From: Achromobacter anxifer
GTDB lineage: Bacteria; Pseudomonadota; Gammaproteobacteria; Burkholderiales; Burkholderiaceae_B
Assembly (NCBI RefSeq): GCF_903652925.1
Contig: NZ_CAHLAR010000006.1
Location: 372,001 to 436,000, forward strand
Length of the DNA: 64,000 nt
Reading direction: 5' to 3'
In this document: positions 39,143 to 48,829 of the stretch, in pieces
How the letters are laid out: each line of letters opens with the position of its first letter
Position numbering within the stretch: the stretch's first letter is position 1
Notes under the pieces: model-generated
Told to the model about the DNA's origin: nothing
Seen by the model: the letters and a program-made list of their open reading frames with translations, nothing else
Databases searched by the model: none
Translations under genes and position numbers: made by a program

Positions 39143-40021
39143 ATGCTTAAGCAATGGCCTCCGCTGAATGTGTTGCGCGGCTTCGAGGCAGCCGCCCGGC
39201 TGGGCAGTTTCCACAAGGCAGCCGATGAGCTACATCTGACGCAATCGGCGATCAGCCAGCAGGTGCGCAGCCTGGAGGACTATCTGGGCCAGCCGCTGTT
39301 CTTCCGCCAGGGGCGCGCGGTGTCCTTGACCGATGCGGGCTGGGATTTGTTGGGCACCACGCAGGCCATGCTGCAGCAGTTGGCGGCCGGCATCCGCAGG
39401 CTGGACCAGTACCGCAAGCCGAACCAGCTGATCGTGAACACCAGCCCGGCGTTTTCGCGGCACTGGCTGCTGGCCCGGCTGGAGGCTTTCCGCGCCCTGC
39501 ATCCCGAGGCTGACCTGTGGCTCTACACCAGCGATGCCGCGCCGGACATGGCCACGCAGACCATCGACATCGCCTTGCGCGACGATCTGGGCCCGCAGGC
39601 GGATTGCGCCTTCCGCGTGCTGGTCGAGGACCGCCTGTATCCGGCTTGCCATCCGCGCCTGCTGGCGGCGGATGGGCGCGCCACGCTGCATGGCGAGCGC
39701 GAGATGGATTGGAGCCATTGGGAAACGCAGGGCGGCGCCGACGTGGGCCAGCGCGGCGTAGGCATGAATTTCTCCGACCCCGGCCAGTTGCTGGATGCTG
39801 CCCGCGAGGGGCTGGGCATGGCGCTGGTGAGCGGCCTGCTGGCCGAGCGTTGGCGCGGCGACGGCTCGCTGGCGGCGTTGACGGAGCGGACGGTGCGAGG
39901 CCCGAAGTGGGCTTGGCTGGTGCATCGGGACAGTCAGGACGATCCCTTGACGCGCGCGTTCTGCGAATGGGTGTCGGGCGAGCTGGGCGCGTCGCGAGAG
40001 GACGGCGGCGCGGCAGCCTAG
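39143..40021 (+). CDS. LysR family regulator (GcvA-like)
   Basis: A 292-residue LysR regulator. The N-terminal helix-turn-helix is FEAAARLGSFHKAADELHLTQSAISQQVRSLE (about 14-45), followed by LFFRQGRAVSLTDAG and a periplasmic-binding-protein-like effector domain. The opening PPLNVLRGFEAAAR is typical of the GcvA group. It is divergent from the agmatine deiminase-like gene across about 150 bp, the standard LysR-target layout. Confidence 0.9.
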   Translation: MLKQWPPLNVLRGFEAAARLGSFHKAADELHLTQSAISQQVRSLEDYLGQPLFFRQGRAVSLTDAGWDLLGTTQAMLQQLAAGIRRLDQYRKPNQLIVNTSPAFSRHWLLARLEAFRALHPEADLWLYTSDAAPDMATQTIDIALRDDLGPQADCAFRVLVEDRLYPACHPRLLAADGRATLHGEREMDWSHWETQGGADVGQRGVGMNFSDPGQLLDAAREGLGMALVSGLLAERWRGDGSLAALTERTVRGPKWAWLVHRDSQDDPLTRAFCEWVSGELGASREDGGAAA

Positions 40022-40112
40022 CTATTGCCTCGCCGTCAGGCTGCGGTTGTCATGGCGATGTTAAGTTGTAGCCTCTGCGCCTGCGGCGCATTCCAGAACA
40101 AGCGATTCCTCG

Positions 40113-40865
40113 ATGTCCAATCTTCAATCTTCGCGTCCCGTTGCGCTGGTCACGGGTTCGACCTCCGGCATCGGCGAGGCCGTTGCCCGCCGCCTGTCGC
40201 GCGACGGCTATGCGGTGGTCGTGCATTCACGGCGTTCTGCCGAGGCCGGCCACGCCTTGGCGCGTGAGTTGGGCGAGGCGGTCTACGTGCAGGCGGATCT
40301 GGCGAACGATGCCGACCGGGTGCGGCTGGTCCGCGAAGCCGTCGCGGCATGGGGACGGCTGGACGTGCTGGTCAACAACGCCGGCATCAGCTGCGTGATT
40401 CCCCACGCGGATCTGGCCGCAGCCACGCCGGACATCTGGCATGAATTGCATGAGGTCAACGTGGTCGCGCCGTTTCGCCTGGTGGCCGAGGCGCAGGCCG
40501 CGTTGAAACAGGCGACGGCGCAAGGCCGGCCCGCCTGCGTGGTCAACGTCAGTTCGCACGCGGGCATCCGGCCCAAGGGCGCGTCCATTCCCTATGCGGC
40601 GACCAAGGCGGCGCTGAATCACGTGACGCGCTTGTTGGCGTTGTCGCTGGCGCCAGAGATCCGGGTGAATGCGGTGGCGCCGGGCCTGGTGGATACGCCG
40701 CTGACGGCCGATTGGAAGCAGGCCCAGGAGCTGTGGCGCGACAAGTCGCCGATGCGCCGGGCGGCCAGTCCCGAGGATATTGCGCAGGCGGTCTCAATGC
40801 TGGTTGCGTCGGACTATCTGACCGGCGAGATCCTGCTGTCCGATGGCGGATTGAATCTCACGTAG
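40113..40865 (+). CDS. SDR family oxidoreductase (FabG-like)
   Basis: A 250-residue classical short-chain dehydrogenase/reductase. It has the NAD(P)-binding motif TGSTSGIGEAVAR (15-27), NNAG in VLVNNAGIS, catalytic Ser in VVNVSSHAG, and YAATK as the catalytic Tyr-Lys pair. The C-terminus SDYLTGEILLSDGGLNL is the usual FabG ending. The substrate is unknown. It starts 92 bp after the LysR gene on the same strand. Confidence 0.9.
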   Translation: MSNLQSSRPVALVTGSTSGIGEAVARRLSRDGYAVVVHSRRSAEAGHALARELGEAVYVQADLANDADRVRLVREAVAAWGRLDVLVNNAGISCVIPHADLAAATPDIWHELHEVNVVAPFRLVAEAQAALKQATAQGRPACVVNVSSHAGIRPKGASIPYAATKAALNHVTRLLALSLAPEIRVNAVAPGLVDTPLTADWKQAQELWRDKSPMRRAASPEDIAQAVSMLVASDYLTGEILLSDGGLNLT

Positions 40866-40892
40866 CGGCAGGGACGGGCATCAACGCAGGCC

Positions 40893-41795
40893 TTACTTCT
40901 CCGCGTATTTCTTGCTGCCCGCGTCGTAGACGTAGGTGACCGCGTCGCCCGCGCCCAGCTGGCGGGTCTTGTCTGGTCCGGAGATCTCGGTGCCGCTGCG
41001 TTTGACGGTCACGCGGGGCATGTCGCTGCCGCCGTGCGCCGAGAACACCAGTTCGCCCGAGCTGGCCACGCAGGGCATGACGTCGCCCTCGGCGCAGGCC
41101 GCGCTGTTGTCTTCGCCGGTGTTGACGCTGCCCACGTAGGTCCAGCCCGCGCCTTCGTCCGGGCCCGCCGGATTGAAGATCAGCAGGGCGTAGCCGGTGA
41201 AGCTGATGCCGTTGTCGAAGCCTTCGGTGGGCACGGCCAGCATCAGCTTGCCGCTGGGCGTGCGGTATTCCAGCGGCTTGCGGCGGGTGTCCACGTCTTC
41301 CGGCTTTTCGAAGGCGCCGAAGGTGCCGATGGTGTTCTTCATGCCGCGGAACTGCCAGGGCCGATCGGGCGAGCCGCCGGTCAGCGTGTAGGTGGCTTCG
41401 GCCATATTGACCTGGGTGTCCGGGCCGACCTCGTCTTCGCCGGGCTTGCCGTATTTTTCGCGGGTGTCCCAGGTGAAGCCCGTGTAGTAGCGGGTGCCGC
41501 CCAGCTCGAAGGCGTGGCCGAACCAGAAGGTGGCGATGCTGCCGTTTGCCACTTCGTAGGAGTCCGCGCCCTTGCCGTCGACCTGGTAGATCGAATACAG
41601 CACGGTGGGCGCATCGGGCGGCGCAATGGCGGCGGCCTGGGCGGTAGGCGGCAGCGCAGTGGCGCCGGCCGCCTCGGCGGCCATGGCGGCCGGGCTGAAG
41701 ACGGCAGCCAGGGTGGAAGCAAGCAGGCCGGCCATGGCCGTGCGGAGCAGGGAGTCGAGGCTGAAGTGGGAGCTGGCTTTCAGAGTGGTTTTCAT
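40893..41795 (-). CDS. Secreted hypothetical protein
   Basis: A 300-residue exported protein with a signal peptide ending AAMAAEAAG near residue 42, and an Ala/Pro-rich linker. The mature domain is beta-rich with many aromatic and Gly residues (ATFWFGHAFELGGTRYYTGFTWD, then TYVGSVNTGEDNSAACAEGDVMPC). One likely disulfide joins the two Cys of AACAEGDVMPC. I recognise no family. It is convergent with the SDR gene (27 bp) and divergent from the MFS gene. Confidence 0.7.
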   Translation of the reverse strand: MKTTLKASSHFSLDSLLRTAMAGLLASTLAAVFSPAAMAAEAAGATALPPTAQAAAIAPPDAPTVLYSIYQVDGKGADSYEVANGSIATFWFGHAFELGGTRYYTGFTWDTREKYGKPGEDEVGPDTQVNMAEATYTLTGGSPDRPWQFRGMKNTIGTFGAFEKPEDVDTRRKPLEYRTPSGKLMLAVPTEGFDNGISFTGYALLIFNPAGPDEGAGWTYVGSVNTGEDNSAACAEGDVMPCVASSGELVFSAHGGSDMPRVTVKRSGTEISGPDKTRQLGAGDAVTYVYDAGSKKYAEK

Positions 41796-42037
41796 GGGTT
41801 GGACAACTTCTTGTGGGCTCGTGGCCGGATTTCGTTCTTGGTCCTGATGGCGGCATGCCGCTGCTTTGCGGCGTCATGCTAATGGGCCGCCGTTGCCTGC
41901 GCCGGACAACTATTTGCCAATTGTGTCGGACTGCAATGGCGCTATGCTGTAGCGCAGCCTGACAGCAGCTTGCCACGCCCGAGTCCCGCACGGCAACTTC
42001 CGCCGTGACGCGCGACGCCGCCCAGGAGCCGTCCCGC

Positions 42038-43441
42038 ATGCCATCCCTAGCTGAAAGCACCATGGCGCCGGCCCAGGCTGGCGACGGCTTGCCGGTACGG
42101 CAGAGGCTGTGGGCCGTCTCCACGCTGATCCTGGGCAGCGCCATCGCCACGCTGGACACCTCCATCGCGAATACCGCCTTGCCCACCATCGCGGCGGACC
42201 TGGATGCCACGCCGGGCGCGTCCATCTGGATCATCAACGCCTACCAGATCGCCATGGTCGCCACGCTGCTGCCGTTCGCGGCGCTGGGTGACATCGTGGG
42301 GCACCGCAGGGTCTATCTGTACGGATTGCTGGTGTTCACGCTGGCCTCGGCGGCCTGCGGGCTGGCGGATTCCTTGCCGATGCTGATAGCCGCGCGCGCG
42401 CTGCAGGGCGTGGGCGCGTCGGGCATCCTGGGCGTGGCGGCGGCGCTGATACGGCTGACCTTTCCCAGCAGCCAGATCGGCCGAGCCCAGGGGATCAATG
42501 CGCTGACGGTGGCGGTCTTCTATGTCGTTGGGCCCTCGGCGGCTTCGGCCATTCTTGCCGTCAGCACGTGGCACTGGCTGTTCCTGATCAACATCCCGCT
42601 GGGTGCGCTGGGCATGGCCATGGCGTGGCGCACCTTGCCGCAAAACACGTCGCACAACGCACCGCGCCGGACGCCGCCGCGTTTCGATGGCGTGGCGGCG
42701 CTGCTGCTGGGCGCGACCTTTGCGCTGGCCGTGCTGGCGCTGGGCGACGCGGCGCATCGCGCGGCGTGGCCGCGCATCCTGCTGGAGGCGGGTGCGGCCG
42801 TGGCCTGCTGCGCGCTGTTGCTGCGCCGGCAGCGCGGGCATCCCGCGCCCATGCTGCCGGTGGATCTGTTGCGCCGGCCGCTCTTCGCCATGTCGGTGCT
42901 GACTTCGATCTTGTCCTACGCGTCGCAGGGGCTGGCGCTGGTTGCGCTGCCGTTTCTTTTGCAGATGAGCCTGGGCCGCACGGACGTGGCGACGGGCCTG
43001 CTGCTGACGCCCTGGCCGCTGCTTGTCGCCTTTACCGCGCCCATTGCGGGTTACCTGTCGGAAAGGCACTCCGTGGCGCTCTTGGGCGGAAGCGGGCTGT
43101 TGGTGCTGTGCGTCGGCATGCTGCTGGTGGCGCAGTTGCCGGAGCATGCCTCGGACGCGGACATCATCTGGCGCCTGGCGCTGTGCGGCGCGGGCTTCGG
43201 CTTCTTTCAGGCGCCCAACCTGAAGGCGCTGACCATGAGCGCGCCCGCGGAACGCAGCGGCGCGGCCAGCGGCGTGATTCCGACGGCGCGGCTGATCGGC
43301 CAGGCGGCGGGCGCGGCGCTGGTGGCCGCATGCTTCGCTGTCGTGGGGCAAGACGGCGCGGGCGTCGCGCTATGGATAGGCGCGTTGATCGCGGGCGTGG
43401 CGTGCGCGGTGAGTTTCCTCAGGGTGCTGGCGCGGGACTAA
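42038..43441 (+). CDS. MFS drug-resistance transporter, DHA2 (EmrB/QacA) type
   Basis: A 467-residue major-facilitator protein with about 14 membrane segments, probably a proton-driven exporter. It shows LDTSIANTALPTIAADL (motif D1 of DHA2), GDIVGHRRVYLYG (motif A) and ARALQGVGASGILGV (motif B with its Arg). The substrate is unknown. The ATG at 42038 has AGGAG about 10 nt upstream; the GTG at 42005 is the alternative. No emrA-type membrane-fusion gene is adjacent, so it probably works alone. Confidence 0.88.
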   Translation: MPSLAESTMAPAQAGDGLPVRQRLWAVSTLILGSAIATLDTSIANTALPTIAADLDATPGASIWIINAYQIAMVATLLPFAALGDIVGHRRVYLYGLLVFTLASAACGLADSLPMLIAARALQGVGASGILGVAAALIRLTFPSSQIGRAQGINALTVAVFYVVGPSAASAILAVSTWHWLFLINIPLGALGMAMAWRTLPQNTSHNAPRRTPPRFDGVAALLLGATFALAVLALGDAAHRAAWPRILLEAGAAVACCALLLRRQRGHPAPMLPVDLLRRPLFAMSVLTSILSYASQGLALVALPFLLQMSLGRTDVATGLLLTPWPLLVAFTAPIAGYLSERHSVALLGGSGLLVLCVGMLLVAQLPEHASDADIIWRLALCGAGFGFFQAPNLKALTMSAPAERSGAASGVIPTARLIGQAAGAALVAACFAVVGQDGAGVALWIGALIAGVACAVSFLRVLARD

Positions 43442-43512
43442 GGCAGTCCGGACAGACGGAACGCAGGACGGCGCGGGATGGCGCCGGTGGGCTGCGCAAG
43501 GCGAGCGCCCGC

Positions 43513-44733
43513 TCAAGGCGCATGCAAGCTCCTGAGCTTCCTCAGCTCCGGAAACCACCGCATCCACAGCCCGGCCACGGCGATGGTGCCGACTCCGCCG
43601 ATCACCACCGCAGGCACGGCGCCGAAGGCCGCGGCCATGACGCCGGATTCGAATTCGCCAAGCTGGTTCGAGGTGCCGACGAATAGCGTGTTCACCGCGC
43701 TGACGCGCCCCAGCATATGGTCCGGCGTGTTCAGCTGCACCAGCGACGAACGCACCACCACGCTGACCGCGTCCGCCGCGCCCAGCAGCACCAGCGCGCC
43801 GATGGACAGCGGGATCGAGGTGGACAGGCCGAATACCGTAGTGGCCAGCCCGAACACGAACAGCGCGCCGAACAGCAGGCGGCCGACGTGCTCGCCCAGG
43901 CTCAGGCGAGCCAGCGTCAGCGACATCAGGGCCGCGCCGCAGGCGGGGGCGGCCCGCAGCGCGCCCAGCGCCCAGGGGCCGGCGTTGAGGATGTCCTTGG
44001 CGAAGATGGGCAGAAGCGCCGTGGCGCCGCCCAGCAGCACGGCGAACAGGTCTAGCGACAAGGTGCCCAGCAGCAGGCGCCGCTGGAAGATGAAGGTGAT
44101 GCCGGCGAACAGCGTGCGCCAGGTGGTCGGTTCCTTGCGCGGCGGGGCGCGTTCGATGACCAGCGTGGCGATGGAGGCGAAGGCGGACAGGTACAGGGCC
44201 GCGGCCACGCAATAGATCCACCCTGCTCCCAACCCGTAGCCGACGCCACCCAGCGCCGGGCCGGCGATCTGCGCGATCTGGCCGCCGGACGAGGCCAGCG
44301 CGGTCGCGCGCGGCAGCCATTCGCGCGGCACCACCGCCGGGATCAGTGTTGCCAGCGTGGGCGCTTCAAAGGCGCGCGCCGAGCTCATGATGATGATGGT
44401 GGCGTAGATCAGAGTCTTGCCGCCCACGCCGTGCAGGGCCGCGATCGCCAGCACCAGCGTGGCTAGCGCTTCCAGCGCCATGCATACCGCCACGATCTTG
44501 CGGCGGTCGTAGCGGTCGGCCACGTGACCCACTACCAGGGTCAGCGCCGCCATGGGCAGGAACTGCGCCAGGCCGATCAGGCCCAGGTCCAGGGCGCTGC
44601 CGCTCAATGCATAGATCTGCCAGCCCACCGCGACCGAGACGATCTGGAAGGCCAGGGACGCGCCGATGCGCGCGAACAGGTAATGCAGGAAGGCGGGACG
44701 TTGCAGCGGACTGGGGGAATCGGGGGCGGGCAT
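43513..44733 (-). CDS. MFS transporter (EntS-like exporter)
   Basis: A 406-residue, 12-segment major-facilitator protein. It shows LARIGASLAFQIVSVAVGWQIYALSG at the N-terminus, then GHVADRYDRRKIV (motif A) and an EAPTLATLIPAVVPREWL segment characteristic of the EntS/MFS_3 exporter branch (enterobactin exporter and relatives). The exported compound is unknown. The ATG at 44733 gives a normal family length; the much longer open frame (to 45189) runs antisense across a LysR gene and is rejected. Confidence 0.85.
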   Translation of the reverse strand: MPAPDSPSPLQRPAFLHYLFARIGASLAFQIVSVAVGWQIYALSGSALDLGLIGLAQFLPMAALTLVVGHVADRYDRRKIVAVCMALEALATLVLAIAALHGVGGKTLIYATIIIMSSARAFEAPTLATLIPAVVPREWLPRATALASSGGQIAQIAGPALGGVGYGLGAGWIYCVAAALYLSAFASIATLVIERAPPRKEPTTWRTLFAGITFIFQRRLLLGTLSLDLFAVLLGGATALLPIFAKDILNAGPWALGALRAAPACGAALMSLTLARLSLGEHVGRLLFGALFVFGLATTVFGLSTSIPLSIGALVLLGAADAVSVVVRSSLVQLNTPDHMLGRVSAVNTLFVGTSNQLGEFESGVMAAAFGAVPAVVIGGVGTIAVAGLWMRWFPELRKLRSLHAP

Positions 44734-44941
44734 CGGGCGAAGGCGCGTGGGGCGCGCGACGGGCGCCGGACCCAGCATTCTAGGGACAAGTCGCTGACGG
44801 GAAACTAAGAGCGTTCCGGCAGACGGGCTTCGGAACCCAGGGCTGTCCTGGAAGACCGGGCTCTCATTCATGCGCAACACGGATACCTGAAATCTATAAT
44901 TCCGCTTCCGGCATAAATCGACCGCACAGGGAAATTCCCCC

Positions 44942-45880
44942 ATGGCCACGCTACCCGACCTGAGTTCGCGCGAATTGCAGGCGATCAGCACCGTCGCCGA
45001 ATGCGGCAGTTTCGTCGCCGCCGCGCTTACGCTGAACATCTCGCAGCCCGCGCTCACGCGCACGGTACAGCGTGTGGAGAAGGCTCTGGGCGTGGAGCTG
45101 TTCCATCGCTCCACGCGCCGCGTGGAGACCACGCCAGCGGGCCAGGAGTTCGTGTCGCTGGCGAACCGCATGCTGTCCGACCTGCGCATTTCCTACGAGA
45201 ACATGCGCGAGATCTCGGACGAGCAGCGCGGCCGCAGCATCGTGTCGGCGGTGATGTCGGTGGCCTATACACAGTTGCCCCGGATCGTCGCGCGCTACCG
45301 CGAATCGCGACCCCGCATCGAGTTGCAGATCCGCGAAGGCGTGCACGGCACGGTGCTGGACGATGTGCGCAGCGGCGTGGCCGATATGGGGATTACCTAT
45401 ATCGACGGCGTGCCGGGCGAATTCTCGGTCGTGGCTTTGGGCCGCGAGGCCTTTCATGTCGTCATGCCGCGCCAGCATCCGCTGTCCGCGAACGCCGGCG
45501 TGACGCTTGAGCAGCTGGCGCCCTATGCGCAGGTGTCGTTGCCCAAGGAGTCGCAGACGCGCCGGCTGATCGACAGCCACGCCTCGGTCGCGGGCGTATC
45601 GCTGCGGCACGCGGTGACGGTCAGCCAGTTCGCCACGGTGATGCAATGCGTCTGGGCCGGCGTGGGCGTTGCCATCGTGCCGGGCGGAGCCGTGCCGGCC
45701 GCGCTGGGCGCCGACCTGGTGGCGCGGCCGTTGACCAAGCCCGCGCTGAGCCAGGCCATCGGCGTGGTGTTCCTGAAGGAGCGTGGCCTTACCCCCAGCG
45801 CCAGCGGCTTCCTGGCGCAATTGCGCAGCGACTGGGTGCAAGCCGCCGTGCCCGCAAGCCGCCGCCGCGGCGTCCGCTAG
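44942..45880 (+). CDS. LysR family transcriptional regulator
   Basis: A 312-residue LysR regulator with helix-turn-helix FVAAALTLNISQPALTRTVQRVEKALG (about 24-50), then LFHRSTRRVETTPAG and an effector-binding domain. It is divergent from the MFS gene (208 bp) and convergent, 4 bp apart, with the Bug/CoA-transferase operon. It could regulate either. Divergence favours the MFS exporter; catabolic neighbours favour the 45.9-50 kb cluster. Confidence 0.9.
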   Translation: MATLPDLSSRELQAISTVAECGSFVAAALTLNISQPALTRTVQRVEKALGVELFHRSTRRVETTPAGQEFVSLANRMLSDLRISYENMREISDEQRGRSIVSAVMSVAYTQLPRIVARYRESRPRIELQIREGVHGTVLDDVRSGVADMGITYIDGVPGEFSVVALGREAFHVVMPRQHPLSANAGVTLEQLAPYAQVSLPKESQTRRLIDSHASVAGVSLRHAVTVSQFATVMQCVWAGVGVAIVPGGAVPAALGADLVARPLTKPALSQAIGVVFLKERGLTPSASGFLAQLRSDWVQAAVPASRRRGVR

Positions 45881-45884
45881 TCCA

Positions 45885-46898
45885 TTACAGCCGGATGCCG
45901 GCCCGCTGGACGATTTCGGCGTAGCGCTTGGCCTCGCTGCGGCAAAAGGCGTCGAAGTGTTCCGGCGTATCGCCCACCGGCATGGCCTGCGCTTCGATCA
46001 GGCGCGCGCGCACGTCGGGCCGTTCCAGCACATTGCTGACGCTGCGGTACAGGCTTGCGATGAGTTCGGATGGCGTGTTCGCCGGCGCCCACATGCCGTA
46101 CCAGGAGGTCAGGTTGACGTTCGGATAGCCCAGCTCGGCAAAGGTAGGCACGTCGGGCAATGCGGCCACGCGCTGCTCCGAGGTGACCGCCAGCGCGCGC
46201 AGCCGGCCGCCCTTGACGAGGCTGATGGACGAAGGCATCGAATCCAGCATGTAGGTGACCTGTCCGCCCATCACGTCCGTCAGCGCGGGCGCGCTGCCTT
46301 TGTACGGAATGTGCGTGACATCCAGCTTCGCGGCCGCCTTGAACACTTCGCCGGCCAGATGGCCGGGCGCACCGTTGCTGGATGATGCAAAGTTGTGCCG
46401 GCCCGGTTCGGCCCGCAGCAGCGCCACCAGATCCGCCACCGAGCGCACCGGGGAATTGCTGCTTACCACCAGCTGGATCGGCGTGGACGCCAGGTTGGTG
46501 ATGCCGCGGAAGTCCTTGAGCGGGTCATGCGCCATGTTGGGGTACAGCGCTGGATTGACCAGCTGGCCCGAGACATTGACGAGCAGCACATAGCCGTCCG
46601 GCGCTGCCTTGGCCACGGTGTCGGCGCCTATCATGCCGCTGGCGCCCGGCCGGTTGTCGACCACCACCGATTGCCCCAATTTCTCCGCCAGCGTGGCCGC
46701 GACGATGCGGCCGACGATGTCGGTCGGACCACCGGGCGGATAGGGGATGACGATGCGCAAGGGCTTGGACGGGTAGCCGGCGGCAGCCAGCGCCCTGGCG
46801 CCGCCGAGCACGCTCAGGGCGGCGCCCGCTGCGCCGATCAGCAACCGCCGCCGGGCGGGCCGGAGCGGATCTTCCGCTTGGATGGAGGATGGTTCCAT
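45885..46898 (-). CDS. Bug family substrate-binding protein
   Basis: A 337-residue periplasmic binding protein. The Tat-like signal is PARRRLLIGAAGAALSVLGGARALA; the Bug core is YPSKPLRIVIPYPPGGPTDIVGR, and PDGYVLLVN follows. Its start lies inside the 3' end of the CoA-transferase gene (61-bp overlap), so translation is probably coupled and its ligand is probably the substrate of that operon. The ligand itself is unknown. Confidence 0.92.
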   Translation of the reverse strand: MEPSSIQAEDPLRPARRRLLIGAAGAALSVLGGARALAAAGYPSKPLRIVIPYPPGGPTDIVGRIVAATLAEKLGQSVVVDNRPGASGMIGADTVAKAAPDGYVLLVNVSGQLVNPALYPNMAHDPLKDFRGITNLASTPIQLVVSSNSPVRSVADLVALLRAEPGRHNFASSSNGAPGHLAGEVFKAAAKLDVTHIPYKGSAPALTDVMGGQVTYMLDSMPSSISLVKGGRLRALAVTSEQRVAALPDVPTFAELGYPNVNLTSWYGMWAPANTPSELIASLYRSVSNVLERPDVRARLIEAQAMPVGDTPEHFDAFCRSEAKRYAEIVQRAGIRL

Positions 46899-48169
46899 GG
46901 TGGGTCTCCCTTGTCGCTTCGTGTGGTGTGCACAGCTCTGGATCCGGCGGCGATCGCGCCAGTGCGTCGCAGTTCGGCCAGCGCCTGCGGCGCCAGTCCC
47001 AGCATCTCGCGCAGTACCGGTTCCGTATGGGCGCCCAGCGCTGGCGGGGCGCTGCGGTATTCGACGGGCGTCGCCGACAAATGCAGGGGATTGCCGACCA
47101 GTTCCGCTCCGCCTGCCTGCGCGCCGGGCATCGGCACGCGCATGCCGCGTTGCAGGACCTGCGGATCCGCGAAGACGTCGGCCAGGCCATTGATGGGACC
47201 GCAAGGAACCGCCAGCGCTTCCAGCGTTTGCAGCCAGTGCGCGCTGGCATGCCGCGCCATGGCCGCCTGGATCTGCGGGATCAGCGACTCGCGCGCCGCC
47301 AGGCGGGCGGTATTGGTTTCGTAGCGCGGATCGTCCGCCAGGTCGGGGCGGCCGATGGCGCCGCAGAACCGGCGGAATTGCGCGTCATTGCCGATGGTGA
47401 CGATGATGTGGCCGTCAAGGGTGGCGAAGTCCTGGTAGGGCACGATGTTGGGATGGGCGTTGCCCAGGCGCGAGGGCTCGCGGCCGCTGGCCAGGAAGTT
47501 CATGGCCTGGTTTGCCAGCGCGGCCACCTGCACGTCCAGCAGCGCCACGTCGACGTGCTGGCCCACGCCGCTGCGGTCGCGATGCGCCAGCGCTGCCTGG
47601 ATGCCCGCGGTGGCGTACAGTCCCGTCAGGATGTCCGTCAATGCCACGCCGACCTTCAGCGGCCCCGCGCCGGGTTCGCCATCGCTTCTGCCGGTGATGC
47701 TCATCAGGCCGCCCATGCCCTGGACCAGGAAGTCATAGCCCGGCCTGCCGGCATAGGGGCCGTCCTGGCCGAAGCCGGTGATGGAGCAGTACACCAGGCC
47801 AGGGTGGCTGCGTTTCAGCGTGTCGTAGTCCAGGCCGTAGGCGCGCAGCCCACCCACCTTGAAGTTCTCGATCAGCACGTCGCATTGCACCGCCAGCGCG
47901 GCCACCAGCCGCTGTCCGTCGGGCGTGGCGATATCGACGGCCACGGATTTCTTGTTGCGGTTGACGCCGGCGAAGTAGGCCGACTGCGCCACGTCGCCCC
48001 ATTGCGGATCGTCGATCCACGGCGGCCCCCAGCCGCGGGTATCGTCGCCCAGGCCGGGGCGCTCGATCTTGATCACCTCCGCGCCCAGGTCCGCCAGCAG
48101 CTGGCTGGCCCAGGGGCCGGCCAGCACGCGCGAAAGGTCCAGCACCCGCAAGTGCGATAGTGCGCCCAT
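46838..48169 (-). CDS. CaiB/BaiF family (class III) CoA-transferase
   Basis: A 443-residue class III CoA-transferase that moves CoA between carboxylic acids. It shows LRVLDLSRVLAGPWASQLLADLGAEVIKIE at the N-terminus, KSVAVDIATPDG, and a catalytic Asp in GPYAGRPGYDFLVQGMGGLM near residue 165. Such enzymes with a Bug protein are common pairs for activating an imported acid in Bordetella/Achromobacter. The last about 40 residues overlap the Bug gene and are Pro/Ser-rich, perhaps a C-terminal drift. It lies about 60 bp downstream of the UGSC gene. Confidence 0.9.
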   Translation of the reverse strand: MGALSHLRVLDLSRVLAGPWASQLLADLGAEVIKIERPGLGDDTRGWGPPWIDDPQWGDVAQSAYFAGVNRNKKSVAVDIATPDGQRLVAALAVQCDVLIENFKVGGLRAYGLDYDTLKRSHPGLVYCSITGFGQDGPYAGRPGYDFLVQGMGGLMSITGRSDGEPGAGPLKVGVALTDILTGLYATAGIQAALAHRDRSGVGQHVDVALLDVQVAALANQAMNFLASGREPSRLGNAHPNIVPYQDFATLDGHIIVTIGNDAQFRRFCGAIGRPDLADDPRYETNTARLAARESLIPQIQAAMARHASAHWLQTLEALAVPCGPINGLADVFADPQVLQRGMRVPMPGAQAGGAELVGNPLHLSATPVEYRSAPPALGAHTEPVLREMLGLAPQALAELRRTGAIAAGSRAVHTTRSDKGDPPWNHPPSKRKIRSGPPGGGC

Positions 48170-48228
48170 GCTCTCTCCCTTTCCTTTTTCGCGGCGGCGC
48201 CGCGGGCCGCGGCCCTACCGCGCTGCCG

Positions 48229-48807
48229 TCACTGCAATTCCACGCGCACCTGCATCGGCGCCTTCGTGCCCAGCCACACCTGCTGCGCCTGTTCCTTGAT
48301 CTGGACGACGCGCTGCGCCACTTCCTCGGCGGTGATGGAGCTGACCGGATGGGTGATCACCACGGGTTCCAAGGCCTTCATGCCGATGGCCTGCCTCGTC
48401 AGCTCGGTCTCGCGCGCGAACTCGGTCGTGATGATGACCGCGCTGGGTATGCCCAGCCGCTCCAGCGCGATGGAGTCGCGCACACAGGCCGAGCAGCAGG
48501 AGCCGCAATCGCCGATGGCGGTCAGCACCAGATCGTTTTCCGCCGCGATGCGCGCGATCAGTTCGGGCGCGGCATCCTTGGAGAAGCTGTGCTTGACGTA
48601 GTAGTTCACCTCGGCGAACTCGATGTCCTCGCCTAATGCCGCCAGCGCGCCGCGCAGCAGCTTGTTGGCGTTCCACTTCGAGTTGTCGAGGATGCCCAGC
48701 CGCAGTCCGGCCAGGCTCCGCTTGCGCGCCGATACCGGCGTATCGTCGAAGCGCAAGGCGCCGCGCGGGTCGTACACCGCGACTTTTTTCCCGTCGTTCA
48801 TCAACAT
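48229..48807 (-). CDS. UGSC-family protein (Cys form of a selenoprotein family)
   Basis: A 192-residue cytoplasmic protein with the motif GDCGSCCSACV (CGSC at 101-104). In selenocysteine-containing relatives the first Cys of this motif is Sec (UGSC). The motif follows a strand (LVLTAIGD) like a redox-active loop. The second half has SAVIITTEFARETEL and VVITHPVSSITAEEV. Function is unknown; reductase-like chemistry is suspected from Sec/Cys swapping. The ATG at 48807 has AGGAGAT upstream; the longer frame overlaps the partner gene. It sits between the 370-residue partner and the CoA transferase. Confidence 0.75.
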   Translation of the reverse strand: MLMNDGKKVAVYDPRGALRFDDTPVSARKRSLAGLRLGILDNSKWNANKLLRGALAALGEDIEFAEVNYYVKHSFSKDAAPELIARIAAENDLVLTAIGDCGSCCSACVRDSIALERLGIPSAVIITTEFARETELTRQAIGMKALEPVVITHPVSSITAEEVAQRVVQIKEQAQQVWLGTKAPMQVRVELQ

Positions 48808-48829
48808 TTCCGATCTCCTGGTTGTCGTG

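Noticed and set aside
44734-45189. N-terminal extension of the MFS gene
   Set aside because: It is antisense to the LysR gene and rich in Arg/Ser; normal MFS length starts at 44733.
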